This document shows, piece after piece, positions 31,928-39,582 of a DNA stretch of 41,822 nt. Numbering within the stretch: position 1 is the first letter of the stretch; every line of letters starts with the position of its first letter. The DNA is taken from the NCBI GenBank assembly GCA_964348605.1, contig CAYGDC010000001.1, positions 1-41,822 of the forward strand, given 5' to 3'. The notes below the pieces were generated by a model. That model was not told the DNA's origin. It worked only from the letters and a program-made list of their open reading frames with translations, and searched no databases. This DNA is from JALOAR01 sp964348605. Lineage in GTDB: Bacteria > Patescibacteriota > Minisyncoccia > UBA6257 > Colwellbacteraceae. A program made the position numbers and the translations under genes.

Positions 31928-32060
31928 TTTAGCATCCGCAGAAGGCTGGGTTCTGATTAAATAGACTAATGTCGCAAGACGCCCTCCAGAGGACTTAAAT
32001 AATTCTTCTTTGCTGCGGTTTCCGCAGTTTTTTATTTTTACGGAAACCTACAAGCGTAGC
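31928..32060 (+). promoter_or_regulatory. Candidate attenuator / L10-type leader before rplJ
   Basis: A terminator-like hairpin CTGCGG-TTT-CCGCAG (32013-32027) is followed by TTTTTTATTTTTA. The strand GGTTTCCG (32017-32024) can instead pair with CGGAAACC (32041-32048), which would destroy the terminator. A small stem CAGAA..TTCTG lies upstream. L10(L12)4 binding to its leader is known to control rplJL in other bacteria; that it acts here is inference. No gene lies in 31854-32103. Confidence 0.5.
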
Positions 32061-32103
32061 TGATGCCAAAAGGTCGAATAATAAAATAAAAGATAGACGC
32101 AAT

Positions 32104-32583
32104 ATGCTTACAAAAGAACAAAAGAAAAAAGTTATAACTAACGAAACAGACAATCTCAAAAACAGCAAATCAGTTGTTTTTATAGATTTCACTAAAGTTA
32201 AAGCAGGGGAGTTAAACTCTTTTAGAAAAACTATCCGCGAAGCGGGAGGCGAACTTAAAGTTATCAAAAAGAAACTTTTAAGAGTCGCAATGAGTCAAGC
32301 TGGTATAGATTTTAATCCAGAGATTTTTGAATCTCAAGTTGGAACTATTTTTTCCGATAATGAAATATTTGCCATAGCAGGACCAACACATAAATTCTCC
32401 GTTGCGAAAATATTAGGTGGATATGATATGGATGGCAAAAGATTCTTGCCTGCAGAAGAAGTTGTGATGCTTGGTAAATTGCCATCTAGAGAGGTTCTAC
32501 TTGGTCAATTAGTTGGCATGCTAGCTTCCCCAATAAGGTCGCTTATGTTTGTGCTTAAAGAAAGGGCGTCGAAAATTACTTAA
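32104..32583 (+). CDS. rplJ: 50S ribosomal protein L10
   Basis: The protein has 159 residues: MLTKEQKKKVITNETDNLKN, SVVFIDFTKVKAGELNSFRK, GELKVIKKKLLRVAM, and a C-terminal LLGQLVGMLASPIRSLMFVL that anchors L7/L12 dimers. It precedes rplL by 20 nt as usual, but rplK and rplA, normally upstream, are not present here. Confidence 0.95.
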   Translation: MLTKEQKKKVITNETDNLKNSKSVVFIDFTKVKAGELNSFRKTIREAGGELKVIKKKLLRVAMSQAGIDFNPEIFESQVGTIFSDNEIFAIAGPTHKFSVAKILGGYDMDGKRFLPAEEVVMLGKLPSREVLLGQLVGMLASPIRSLMFVLKERASKIT

Positions 32584-32603
32584 TAAAAAATAAAACAAAA
32601 CAA

Positions 32604-32969
32604 ATGGAAAAATTTGCAGATATAATCTCAAAAATTGAAGGGTTATCCGTAGTAGAGCTTGCTGAACTCATAAAAGCTCTTGAAGAAAAATTTGGCGTTT
32701 CTGCTGCCGCTATGGCTGTTGCTGGAGCTGGTGCAGGGGCCGCTCCTGCCGAAGAAAAAGATTCTTGGAATGTTATGTTAAATGCCTCCGGAGAACAAAA
32801 AATTAATGTTATTAAAGTTGTTCGCGAAGCAACCGGTTTGGGCTTAAAAGAAGCTAAAGATATGGTTGATGGAGCTCCAAAGGTAATTAAAACTAACTTA
32901 AAGAAAGAAGAAGCCGAAGATCTTAAGAAAAAACTTATAGAAGCTGGCGCTACTGCAGAAATTCAATAA
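32604..32969 (+). CDS. rplL: 50S ribosomal protein L7/L12
   Basis: The protein has 121 residues: an N-terminal dimer domain (IEGLSVVELAELIKALEEKF), an alanine/glycine hinge (VAGAGAGAAPAEEK), and the factor-binding C-terminal domain (KINVIKVVREATGLGLKEAK). A strong terminator follows after 20 nt. Confidence 0.97.
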   Translation: MEKFADIISKIEGLSVVELAELIKALEEKFGVSAAAMAVAGAGAGAAPAEEKDSWNVMLNASGEQKINVIKVVREATGLGLKEAKDMVDGAPKVIKTNLKKEEAEDLKKKLIEAGATAEIQ

Positions 32970-32989
32970 AAAATAATTTCATATTTTTT

Positions 32990-33026
32990 AACAAAAAACA
33001 CTTCTTAATAGGAAGTGTTTTTTGTT
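32990..33026 (+). terminator. Rho-independent terminator after rplL
   Basis: AACAAAAAACACTTC (32990-33004) pairs with GAAGTGTTTTTTGTT (33012-33026), a 15-bp stem whose right arm contains a T6 tract. Confidence 0.85.
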
Positions 33027-33075
33027 ATTTATAAACTTAGGATAATTATATTAATTGAATTAAAAAAACTTGGCT

Positions 33076-33152
33076 TGGTGGACGATGCAGGACTCGAACC
33101 TGCGGCCTTTGCAATGTGAATGCAACGCTCTAACCAGCTGAGCTAATCGTCC
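33076..33152 (-). tRNA. tRNA-Val (CAC)
   Basis: On the minus strand the acceptor GGACGAT pairs with ATCGTCC. The anticodon stem-loop TTGCA-TTCACAT-TGCAA gives CAC, and the T-loop is GGTTCGAGTCC. The 3' CCA is encoded (TGG at 33076-33078), unlike the three tRNAs at 30251-30615. Confidence 0.93.
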
Positions 33153-33236
33153 TTTTAAGATATAATAATATATCACAATCAGGTTTTCTACGAGCGGGTT
33201 TTTGTTTTGTAGGGATAAAGCGTAAAATAAAGTAAA

Positions 33237-34646
33237 ATGGGACTTTTTGAAGAAGATAATCAAAAAATAGAACTAACGACTCCGCTCGCAGACAGAATGC
33301 GTCCAGAGCGACTTGAAGATTTTTTCGGTCAAGACAATATTGTTGGAGAAAAGAAAATACTAAGAGAAGCGATAGAGGGCGATGAAATTCCGTCTATAAT
33401 TTTTTGGGGACCTCCTGGGTGTGGCAAAACAACGCTTGCAAAAATTATTGCTAAAATGACAAAAGCCGTTTTTGTTGAATTTTCAGCAACTACCGGGAAC
33501 GTTAAAGAAGTTAGAGCGATAATTGCCGAAGCGGACGAACGCCTACGCACGCGTGGACGCAAAACTATATTTTTTATTGATGAAATACATCGGTTTAATA
33601 AATCTCAACAAGATTCTTTTCTGTCGTTTGTAGAAAAAGGAACAATTATTCTTATTGGTGCAACAACTGAAAATCCTTCATTTGAAGTAAACTCTGCGTT
33701 GCTTTCTCGTTGTCGAGTTTTTACGCTTTCCGCTTTAGATTCCTCCGATATTACAAAAATTATTGCGCGTGCCTTATCTCATAAAACAAAGGGCTTCGGC
33801 AATATGAAAATCACGATAAGCGATGCGAGTATCAATTTTTTAAGCAATATGGCGAATGGAGATGCGCGCTCGGCATTAAATGCTCTTGAGCTTGCTGTAA
33901 AATCAGTTAAGCCTGATAAAAAACAAGTTATTAAAATTGACTTAAACACGATTAAAGAATCCTTGCAGAAAAGTCATCTTTTATATGACCGTGCAGGAGA
34001 AGAACATTACAATATTATTTCGGCGTTGCATAAATCTATGCGTGGCTCTGACGCGGATGCAAGTCTTTATTGGCTCGGGCGTATGTTAGAAGCGGGGGAG
34101 GACCCTCTTTATATTGCGCGTCGTATTATCCGTTTTGCTTCGGAAGATATTGGTATCGCAAATCCGGCGGCGCTTACGCAGGCAGTTGCCGCTTACACGG
34201 CGTGTCAGTATATCGGTATGCCTGAGTGTGCTATAAATCTCGCTCAAGCGGTTGTTTATATGGCAAAGTGTCCCAAAAGCAACGCTCTTTATGTCGCGTA
34301 TGGCGCCGTACAAACAGATATTAGAGAACTTCCAAATGAGCCAGTGCCACTTCACTTACGAAACGCTCCTACTAAATTAATGAAAGAGCTTAGCTGCGGA
34401 AAAGGATACAAATATAATCCAGATTTCAAAGGCAAGGTAAAGCAAAATTATTTACCAGATAAATTGATAGGCAAGAAATATTATTTAGAAATTCAAAATC
34501 TTTCGTTACGCGAGACCTCGCAAAGTGGGACAAAATCAAAGACCAAAAACGGACAACAGGCGACTAACGACAGACAACAAACAACTAACAACAACGAAAA
34601 CCAAAATCTCTCGCTACGCGAGATCTGGCGTAGCCAGACAAACTAA
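33237..34646 (+). CDS. rarA: Replication-associated recombination ATPase RarA (MgsA)
   Basis: The protein has 469 residues. The AAA+ core shows PLADRMRPERLEDFFGQDNI, Walker A GPPGCGKT (58-65), Walker B FFIDEIHRFN near 120, GATTENPSFEVN, and the family C-terminal domain (HKSMRGSDADASLYWLGRML, then GYKYNPDFKGKVKQNYLP). RarA acts at stalled forks. The last 50 residues, from about 420, are low complexity (TSQSGTKSKTKNGQQATNDR, then QNLSLREIWRSQTN) and are encoded by two copies of a palindromic repeat; they are not part of the usual protein and were probably gained by insertion of that repeat. Confidence 0.92.
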   Translation: MGLFEEDNQKIELTTPLADRMRPERLEDFFGQDNIVGEKKILREAIEGDEIPSIIFWGPPGCGKTTLAKIIAKMTKAVFVEFSATTGNVKEVRAIIAEADERLRTRGRKTIFFIDEIHRFNKSQQDSFLSFVEKGTIILIGATTENPSFEVNSALLSRCRVFTLSALDSSDITKIIARALSHKTKGFGNMKITISDASINFLSNMANGDARSALNALELAVKSVKPDKKQVIKIDLNTIKESLQKSHLLYDRAGEEHYNIISALHKSMRGSDADASLYWLGRMLEAGEDPLYIARRIIRFASEDIGIANPAALTQAVAAYTACQYIGMPECAINLAQAVVYMAKCPKSNALYVAYGAVQTDIRELPNEPVPLHLRNAPTKLMKELSCGKGYKYNPDFKGKVKQNYLPDKLIGKKYYLEIQNLSLRETSQSGTKSKTKNGQQATNDRQQTTNNNENQNLSLREIWRSQTN

Positions 34647-34763
34647 AAGTTAAAAACAAGCTTCCATTATTTCCGCATTTATTCCGTCATTCCCGCGAAA
34701 GCAAGTATTTGTATTTTCTTAAACTTTTAAGCTTTTTTACTTTTATGCTTCTCGTACGGCGAG
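34502..34763. repeat. Three CTCGC-N3-GCGAG palindromes around the rarA 3' end
   Basis: TTCGT-TAC-GCGAG (34502-34514), CTCGC-TAC-GCGAG (34610-34622) and CTCGT-ACG-GCGAG (34751-34763). The first two are inside the rarA frame, each preceded by CAAAATCT. The gap to the next gene (34647-34855) also holds a broken half of the 20-bp palindrome (ATTCCCGCGAAAGC at 34689) and no gene. Confidence 0.6.
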
Positions 34764-34820
34764 CTTTTGAGCTTTTAAATCCTCAAGTTTTCAAAACTTA
34801 AAACACTAAAAAATAAAAAT

Positions 34821-34849
34821 TTCAAAGAAAAAGATTAATCGTTTATAAT
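34821..34849 (+). promoter_or_regulatory. Promoter of the exonuclease gene
   Basis: TTCAAA (34821-34826), 17-bp spacer, TATAAT (34844-34849), 6 nt before the ATG at 34856. The predicted start point coincides with the start codon, so the message is probably leaderless. Confidence 0.6.
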
Positions 34850-34855
34850 CACATT

Positions 34856-35563
34856 ATGATTAGACTTGTTTTTGATATAGAAACTGTTGGTGAAGAAATC
34901 GCTCAAATGGACGAAATAACTCGCGCGTCTATTACTAAGCGTGCTCGCAAGGAAGCATTAGACGAAGAAGAGTTTAACATTATGGTAGATGATATAGAGT
35001 CTGGGTTTGCTCTTTCTCCTCTTACAGGACAAATAGTCGCGATTGGCGTATTAGATGCCGATTCTATGAGAGGAGCTGTATATTTTCAAACGCCGGGAGC
35101 TGAAATTAAAGAAACAGAAGAAAACGGCATTAAGCTTATACCGGCATCTGAAGCAGACATGCTTAATCGTTTTTGGGAAATTGCCAAAAATTCTTCAGAG
35201 TTTATTGGATTTAATAGTCGGGGATTTGATGCTCCTTTTTTGATTGCTCGTTCGGCGATAAATGGCATTCAGCCAACCGTAGACCTTATGTCAGACCGCT
35301 ATGGTCGTTTTGGCGTTAAGCATACAGACCTTTATGACCAACTTTCTTTTTATGGGGCATCTCGTTTTGCACACGGAAGTTTGCATATGTGGTGTCGTGC
35401 ACTTGGAATTAAAAGTCCTAAGGAGAGCGGAGTAAAAGGGGACGATGTAGGGAGTCTTTTTAGAGAAGGCAATTTTTTAGATATCGCGAAATATAATATG
35501 GGCGATATTATTGCTACTAAAGAACTTTATGATAAATGGACGCGCTATTTTCGGTTTTCTTGA
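34856..35563 (+). CDS. DEDD-type 3'-5' exonuclease (PolB-like)
   Basis: The protein has 235 residues. LVFDIETVGEE (motif I with D and E), FIGFNSRGFDAPFLIARS (motif II) and the late AKYNMGDIIATKELYDKW (motif III, Y...D) give an RNase H-fold exonuclease like the predicted DNA polymerase B-type 3'-5' exonucleases. It stands alone, without a polymerase domain. The likely role is repair or nucleic acid processing; the exact substrate is unknown. Its stop overlaps the -35 box of the next promoter. Confidence 0.8.
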   Translation: MIRLVFDIETVGEEIAQMDEITRASITKRARKEALDEEEFNIMVDDIESGFALSPLTGQIVAIGVLDADSMRGAVYFQTPGAEIKETEENGIKLIPASEADMLNRFWEIAKNSSEFIGFNSRGFDAPFLIARSAINGIQPTVDLMSDRYGRFGVKHTDLYDQLSFYGASRFAHGSLHMWCRALGIKSPKESGVKGDDVGSLFREGNFLDIAKYNMGDIIATKELYDKWTRYFRFS

Positions 35564-35588
35564 AATATCGTGAGATAAATCTTAATAT
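35560..35588 (+). promoter_or_regulatory. Promoter of ppaC
   Basis: TTGAAA (35560-35565), 17-bp spacer, TAATAT (35583-35588), 9 nt before the ATG at 35598. An extremely short leader is predicted. Confidence 0.55.
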
Positions 35589-35597
35589 GCAAATATT

Positions 35598-36491
35598 ATG
35601 GATATTTATATAATTGGTCACAAAAATCCCGATACGGATAGCGTAGCGGGAGCAATAGCACTCGCAGAAATTATGGGATACAAGCCTGCTATTTGTGGGC
35701 CTATTAATAGAGAAACATCTTTTGTTTTAGAACAGTTAGGCATAGAAGCTCCCGAAATTCTTACCAATATTGCTGGCAAAAAAGTTTTTCTTATTGACCA
35801 CAACGAAAACACTCAAATAGCGGAAGGATGGGAAAATGCGGAAATTATTGGCGTTATAGACCATCACAAAATCAATTTTTCCTCCTCCGCACCTGTGTTT
35901 TTTCATACTGAAACATTGGGCTCTACTTGCTCCGTGATTGCTAAGACTTATATGAACGCTATTACAAATAATCCGCGTCTTGCGAAGATTCTTCTTGCAG
36001 GGATTCTTTCTGACACGATTATTTTTAAGTCGCCTACAACGACAGAGGAAGACAAAGATATTGCTAACGCACTTGCAAGAGTAGTAGGCGAATTAGACAT
36101 TTTACAATTTGGCAAAGAAATAAAAACTGCTGGAGCAGATATCTCGGGCAAAACAGTAAAAGAAATTATCGGTACGGACTTTAAGGAATTTGACATGAGC
36201 GGACATAGAGTTGGTATTGGCCAAGTAGAATTGCCTGACCTTTCTTTAATTAAAGATATGGAACAAGCAATAATTGCCCAATTAGATGAAATTAAGACTG
36301 ACGGCTATGAGCTAGTTATAATGGTAGCGACAGACATTATAGCTGAGGGAAGTAAACTATTTTTTGCAGGCGACCCAATAATTATCCAGAAGGCATTTGG
36401 CGTAGTGCCAGAAGGACACGCAATTTTTGTAAAAGGATTAATGTCTCGCAAAAAACAAATAGTTCCGCCACTTGAGGAAGCGTTTAGATAG
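35598..36491 (+). CDS. ppaC: Manganese-dependent inorganic pyrophosphatase (family II)
   Basis: The protein has 297 residues. The DHH-family motifs are in order: GHKNPDTDSVAGAIALAEIM, LIDHNE, GVIDHHK, LGSTCSVIAKTY and a C-terminal SRKKQIVPPLEE that closes on the substrate. It hydrolyses pyrophosphate and drives biosynthetic reactions in the cytoplasm. Family members are 300-310 residues, so it is complete. Confidence 0.93.
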   Translation: MDIYIIGHKNPDTDSVAGAIALAEIMGYKPAICGPINRETSFVLEQLGIEAPEILTNIAGKKVFLIDHNENTQIAEGWENAEIIGVIDHHKINFSSSAPVFFHTETLGSTCSVIAKTYMNAITNNPRLAKILLAGILSDTIIFKSPTTTEEDKDIANALARVVGELDILQFGKEIKTAGADISGKTVKEIIGTDFKEFDMSGHRVGIGQVELPDLSLIKDMEQAIIAQLDEIKTDGYELVIMVATDIIAEGSKLFFAGDPIIIQKAFGVVPEGHAIFVKGLMSRKKQIVPPLEEAFR

Positions 36492-36575
36492 ATAATAGAA
36501 AAAACATAATTTTCAATTTCTAATTTATAATTTTCATTAAATTTCTAATTATTTAATTTCTAAACATAAAGATAA

Positions 36576-36595
36576 ATTCCCGCTTCTGCGGGAAT
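36576..36595. repeat. dRS3-like 20-bp palindrome
   Basis: ATTCCCGC-TTCT-GCGGGAAT, the same form as 30835-30854. It lies in a 240-base gene-free stretch (36492-36731) that also holds CTCGC-GAA-GCGAG (36657-36669) and AT-rich simple sequence. Confidence 0.6.
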
Positions 36596-36731
36596 GATAA
36601 AGAAAGAAGCGAAAGCGGGGGCCTAGTTTTTTAAACTTTTCTGCTTTGAGACTTTCTCGCGAAGCGAGCTTTAAATCTTAAATCCTTGAAATTTATTGCA
36701 AAACGAGCTTAAACTTCTTGTATAGCAAAAT

Positions 36732-37877
36732 ATGATAAATTTTCAACTATTAAAACAATCTTCTAAAACAAACGCCCGTCTGGGCGTTCTTAAAACTTCG
36801 CACGGAGAAGTAGAAACTCCCTGTTTTGTTCCAGTTGCAACGCAAGCGACTATCAAAACTCTTTCTTCTGAAGAAATACTTTTGTCTGGTACGCAAATAA
36901 TAATTTCAAACACTTTTCATTTACACCTAAAACCAGGGGAAAAGCTTGTAAAAGCGCATGGAGGCATACATAAGTTTGCTAATATCGGAATGCCTGTAAT
37001 GACTGATTCGGGTGGATTTCAAGTATTTAGTCTTGGCTTTGGTCGTGACCACGGAGTAGGCAAGGTTGAAAAACAAAAGCCAGTAGAAATGATAGCTAAG
37101 GGAGCACAGCCGAAACTTTTAAAAATCACTGATGACGGAGTAGAATTCACCTCTTATGTTGACGGCAGTAAAATTTTTATGGGGCCAAAAGAATCTATTA
37201 AAATTCAGGAAAGCATAGGTGCGGATATTATATTTGTTTTTGACGAATGCACATCTCCTACGGCCACAGAAGAATACACGGCAGAGTCTTTGAAAAAAAC
37301 TCATCGGTGGGCAGATATTTGTCTTAAAGTTCATAAAACAGACCAAGCACTATATGGCATAGTTCAAGGAGGAAAATATAAGAATTTACGGCAAGAAAGT
37401 GCAAGATTTATTGCTTCTCGTCCATTTGACGGGATTGGTATAGGAGGAGAGTTTGGTGGAGACAAACGCCAGATGGTTAAGATGATAAATTGGATTGTAA
37501 AGGAGTTGCCACAAAATAAACCACGTCACTTATTAGGCATTGGCTATCTTGAGGATATGGAAAAAATTATTATGGCTGGCGTAGATACTTTTGATTGCAC
37601 GGTTCCTACTCACTATGCGCGTCACGGCAACGCTTTTACTTCTCGTGGAAAAGTTGATTTAACTAAAACTAAATATTTAGAAGGGAAAATATCTAAAGAA
37701 CCACTAGATCCAGAGTGCAGTTGTTATGTTTGTCAAAATCACACAAAAGGATACCTTTCTCATCTTATTAAAGCACATGAAATACTCGGAATCAGACTTC
37801 TCTCATTCCATAATGTTTATTATTTTAATCATTTTGTTTCAAAAATAAGACAAAAAATTAAGAAGGGGATTATTTAG
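36732..37877 (+). CDS. tgt: tRNA-guanine(34) transglycosylase
   Basis: The protein has 381 residues: TPCFVPVATQATIKTLS, MTDSGGFQVFSLG (substrate aspartate), LYGIVQGGKY, GIGIGGEFGG, DTFDCTVPTHYARHGNAFT (catalytic Asp) and the zinc site CSCYVCQNHT with a later histidine. It exchanges G34 for the queuosine precursor in tRNAs with GUN anticodons; the window's tRNA-Tyr(GTA) is a natural substrate. No other queuosine genes are in view. Confidence 0.95.
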   Translation: MINFQLLKQSSKTNARLGVLKTSHGEVETPCFVPVATQATIKTLSSEEILLSGTQIIISNTFHLHLKPGEKLVKAHGGIHKFANIGMPVMTDSGGFQVFSLGFGRDHGVGKVEKQKPVEMIAKGAQPKLLKITDDGVEFTSYVDGSKIFMGPKESIKIQESIGADIIFVFDECTSPTATEEYTAESLKKTHRWADICLKVHKTDQALYGIVQGGKYKNLRQESARFIASRPFDGIGIGGEFGGDKRQMVKMINWIVKELPQNKPRHLLGIGYLEDMEKIIMAGVDTFDCTVPTHYARHGNAFTSRGKVDLTKTKYLEGKISKEPLDPECSCYVCQNHTKGYLSHLIKAHEILGIRLLSFHNVYYFNHFVSKIRQKIKKGII

Positions 37878-38174
37878 GATATATTTCTAATTTTTAATTT
37901 TGAATTTTGATTCAATTTTAAAATTAGAATTTTGAAATATTACTTCAGTGAAAAGATAGTCTTTATTTAAATATCAGTCGTTTGCGATTTGTTACTTATA
38001 ATTTTGAATTTGTTTGTCTCGCTTTGCGAGATCCCGCACAGCGGGATAATTTGGTGCTTGTGATTTGTAATTTTAATTTTTGGTTTTATTGTTATCTGTG
38101 GATAACTTTATTTAAATCTAAAAAACGCCTGTAAAACAGCTTTTTATCAGCTCTAAAATGAGCTTGTGTGCTTT
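37878..38174. other. Gene-free stretch with palindromes and a DnaA-box-like site
   Basis: AT-rich simple sequence (37878-37940), then CTCGC-TTT-GCGAG (38018-38030), ATCCCGC-ACA-GCGGGAT (38031-38047) and GTTATC-TGTG-GATAAC (38091-38106), which includes TGTGGATAA, the complement of a consensus DnaA box. One box alone does not make an origin. There is no gene. Confidence 0.6.
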
Positions 38175-38204
38175 TTGACTTACATAAGACATAAAGATTA
38201 TAAT
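38175..38204 (+). promoter_or_regulatory. Promoter of the dcw (mraZ) operon
   Basis: TTGACT (38175-38180), 18-bp spacer, TATAAT (38199-38204). The start point would be near 38211, directly in front of the MraZ boxes. Confidence 0.8.
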
Positions 38205-38215
38205 TTCAATACATA

Positions 38216-38241
38216 GTGGGGAAAAGTGGGGAAAAGTGTTG
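38216..38241 (+). promoter_or_regulatory. MraZ operator (three 10-bp direct repeats)
   Basis: GTGGGG at 38216 and 38226 and a weaker GTGTTG at 38236, spaced by AAAA with exact 10-bp period. This matches the TGGGR-type boxes, one helical turn apart, bound by MraZ in other bacteria. The position just after the predicted start point implies autoregulation of the operon. Confidence 0.8.
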
Positions 38242-38245
38242 AAAT

Positions 38246-38677
38246 ATGTTTATAGGCGAATACCAACATAATATAGATCTTAAAGGCAGAGTTGCTGTGC
38301 CTGCTAAGTTTAGAAATAAATTAAGTGGTGGCGCTATTGTGACAAGGGGGCTAGATAAATGTCTTTTTCTTTTTTCCGCCGAAGAATGGGAAAGGCTTGC
38401 TCTAAAAATAATTAATCTTCCTTTAACGCAAGCTAACTCAAGAGCTTTTTCTCGCCTTATGCTTGCTGGAGCATCTGATTGCGAAATAGATGCTCAAGGA
38501 AGAATATTAATTCCTGATTATTTGCGTAAATATGCCAAGCTTGAAAAAGAAGTTGTTATTGCAGGCCTCTATAATAGAGCGGAAATTTGGGAAAGCGCTT
38601 GTTGGAATAAATATAAAACCGAAACTGAAGAAAGGTCAGAAGAAATAGCCGAAAGAATGAGCGAGCTCGGATTATGA
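38246..38677 (+). CDS. mraZ: Transcriptional regulator MraZ
   Basis: The protein has 143 residues with two AbrB-like halves: MFIGEYQHNIDLKGRVAVPA and DCEIDAQGRILIPDYLRKYA. It binds the repeats just upstream and controls the division/cell-wall cluster. Its stop overlaps the rsmH start (ATGA). Confidence 0.95.
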   Translation: MFIGEYQHNIDLKGRVAVPAKFRNKLSGGAIVTRGLDKCLFLFSAEEWERLALKIINLPLTQANSRAFSRLMLAGASDCEIDAQGRILIPDYLRKYAKLEKEVVIAGLYNRAEIWESACWNKYKTETEERSEEIAERMSELGL

Positions 38678-39564
38678 CTAAGGCCTCTACCATCAACACT
38701 CATGTTCCTGTAATGATGAAGGAGGTTTTAGATGCTCTCGCTCCTAAAAAAGGAGATTTTATAGTGGATGGCACATTTGGCGGAGGTGGACATGCTTTAG
38801 AAATTGCTCGTTATATTGCTCCCGGAGGCACGTTGCTTGGCATAGACCGAGATTCTTTTGTTATCAATAAAGCTGAAATAAATGTCCCTAGCGTTAAAAC
38901 AATTATTGTTTGCGCGAACTACTCTTCTTTGCCAGAAATATTAAAAAATTATCATTTTCCGCTTGCCGACGGACTTCTTTTAGACCTTGGCTTTTCTTCT
39001 AATCAGCTTAGCGAAGGCAGAGGATTTTCTTTTCTAAAAGATGAGCCATTGCTTATGACTTATAGCGATGAAGATGAGCCGCTTTACAAAGCGCTTCGTC
39101 GATTAAATAAAGATGAGCTAAAAGATATTATTGCCGTATCAGGCGAAAGATATGCTCGCGTGATTGCCGAGGCTATTTGGAGTGCAGAAAGAAAAAATCC
39201 AATAGAAACAACCGGGGAGCTTGTGGAGATTATTAAAAAAGTTCTGCCGGCGCGTTATGAGCGAGGAAGAATACACCCTGCAACAAGAACATTCCTTGCT
39301 TTTCGTATATTTATCAATCAAGAGCTAGAGAGCTTAGAACGATTATTAGATTTTTTACCTCAAGTTTTAAAGCCTGGAGGAAGGATAGTAATAATAACTT
39401 TTCAATCACTTGAAGACAAAATAGTTAAAAATAAGTTTAGGCAAATGGCAAAAGAAAAAAAACTTTCTCTTATTACTAAAAAACCTATACTGCCTCAATT
39501 TTTAGAAATAAGAGCAAATCCTCGCTCTAGGTCGGCAAAATTAAGAGCAGCAATACAACTATAA
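38674..39564 (+). CDS. rsmH: 16S rRNA (cytosine1402-N4)-methyltransferase
   Basis: The protein has 296 residues: HVPVMMKEVLDAL, VDGTFGGGGHALEIA, LLLDLGFSSNQLSEGRGFSF, HPATRTFLAFRIFIN and ANPRSRSAKLRA are the RsmH landmarks. It methylates C1402 in the ribosomal P site. The 4-nt overlap with mraZ indicates one message. Confidence 0.95.
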   Translation: MTKASTINTHVPVMMKEVLDALAPKKGDFIVDGTFGGGGHALEIARYIAPGGTLLGIDRDSFVINKAEINVPSVKTIIVCANYSSLPEILKNYHFPLADGLLLDLGFSSNQLSEGRGFSFLKDEPLLMTYSDEDEPLYKALRRLNKDELKDIIAVSGERYARVIAEAIWSAERKNPIETTGELVEIIKKVLPARYERGRIHPATRTFLAFRIFINQELESLERLLDFLPQVLKPGGRIVIITFQSLEDKIVKNKFRQMAKEKKLSLITKKPILPQFLEIRANPRSRSAKLRAAIQL

Positions 39565-39582
39565 ATAACTTTTAATAAAAAA

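Noticed and set aside
33060..33263. Minus-strand open frame over tRNA-Val (RLAQLVRAL... peptide)
   Set aside because: Classic spurious protein read from a tRNA gene; the tRNA explains the sequence.
38091..38106. Replication origin near the DnaA-box-like site
   Set aside because: Only one box is present and dnaA/dnaN are not nearby. The site is also a simple inverted repeat, like its neighbours.
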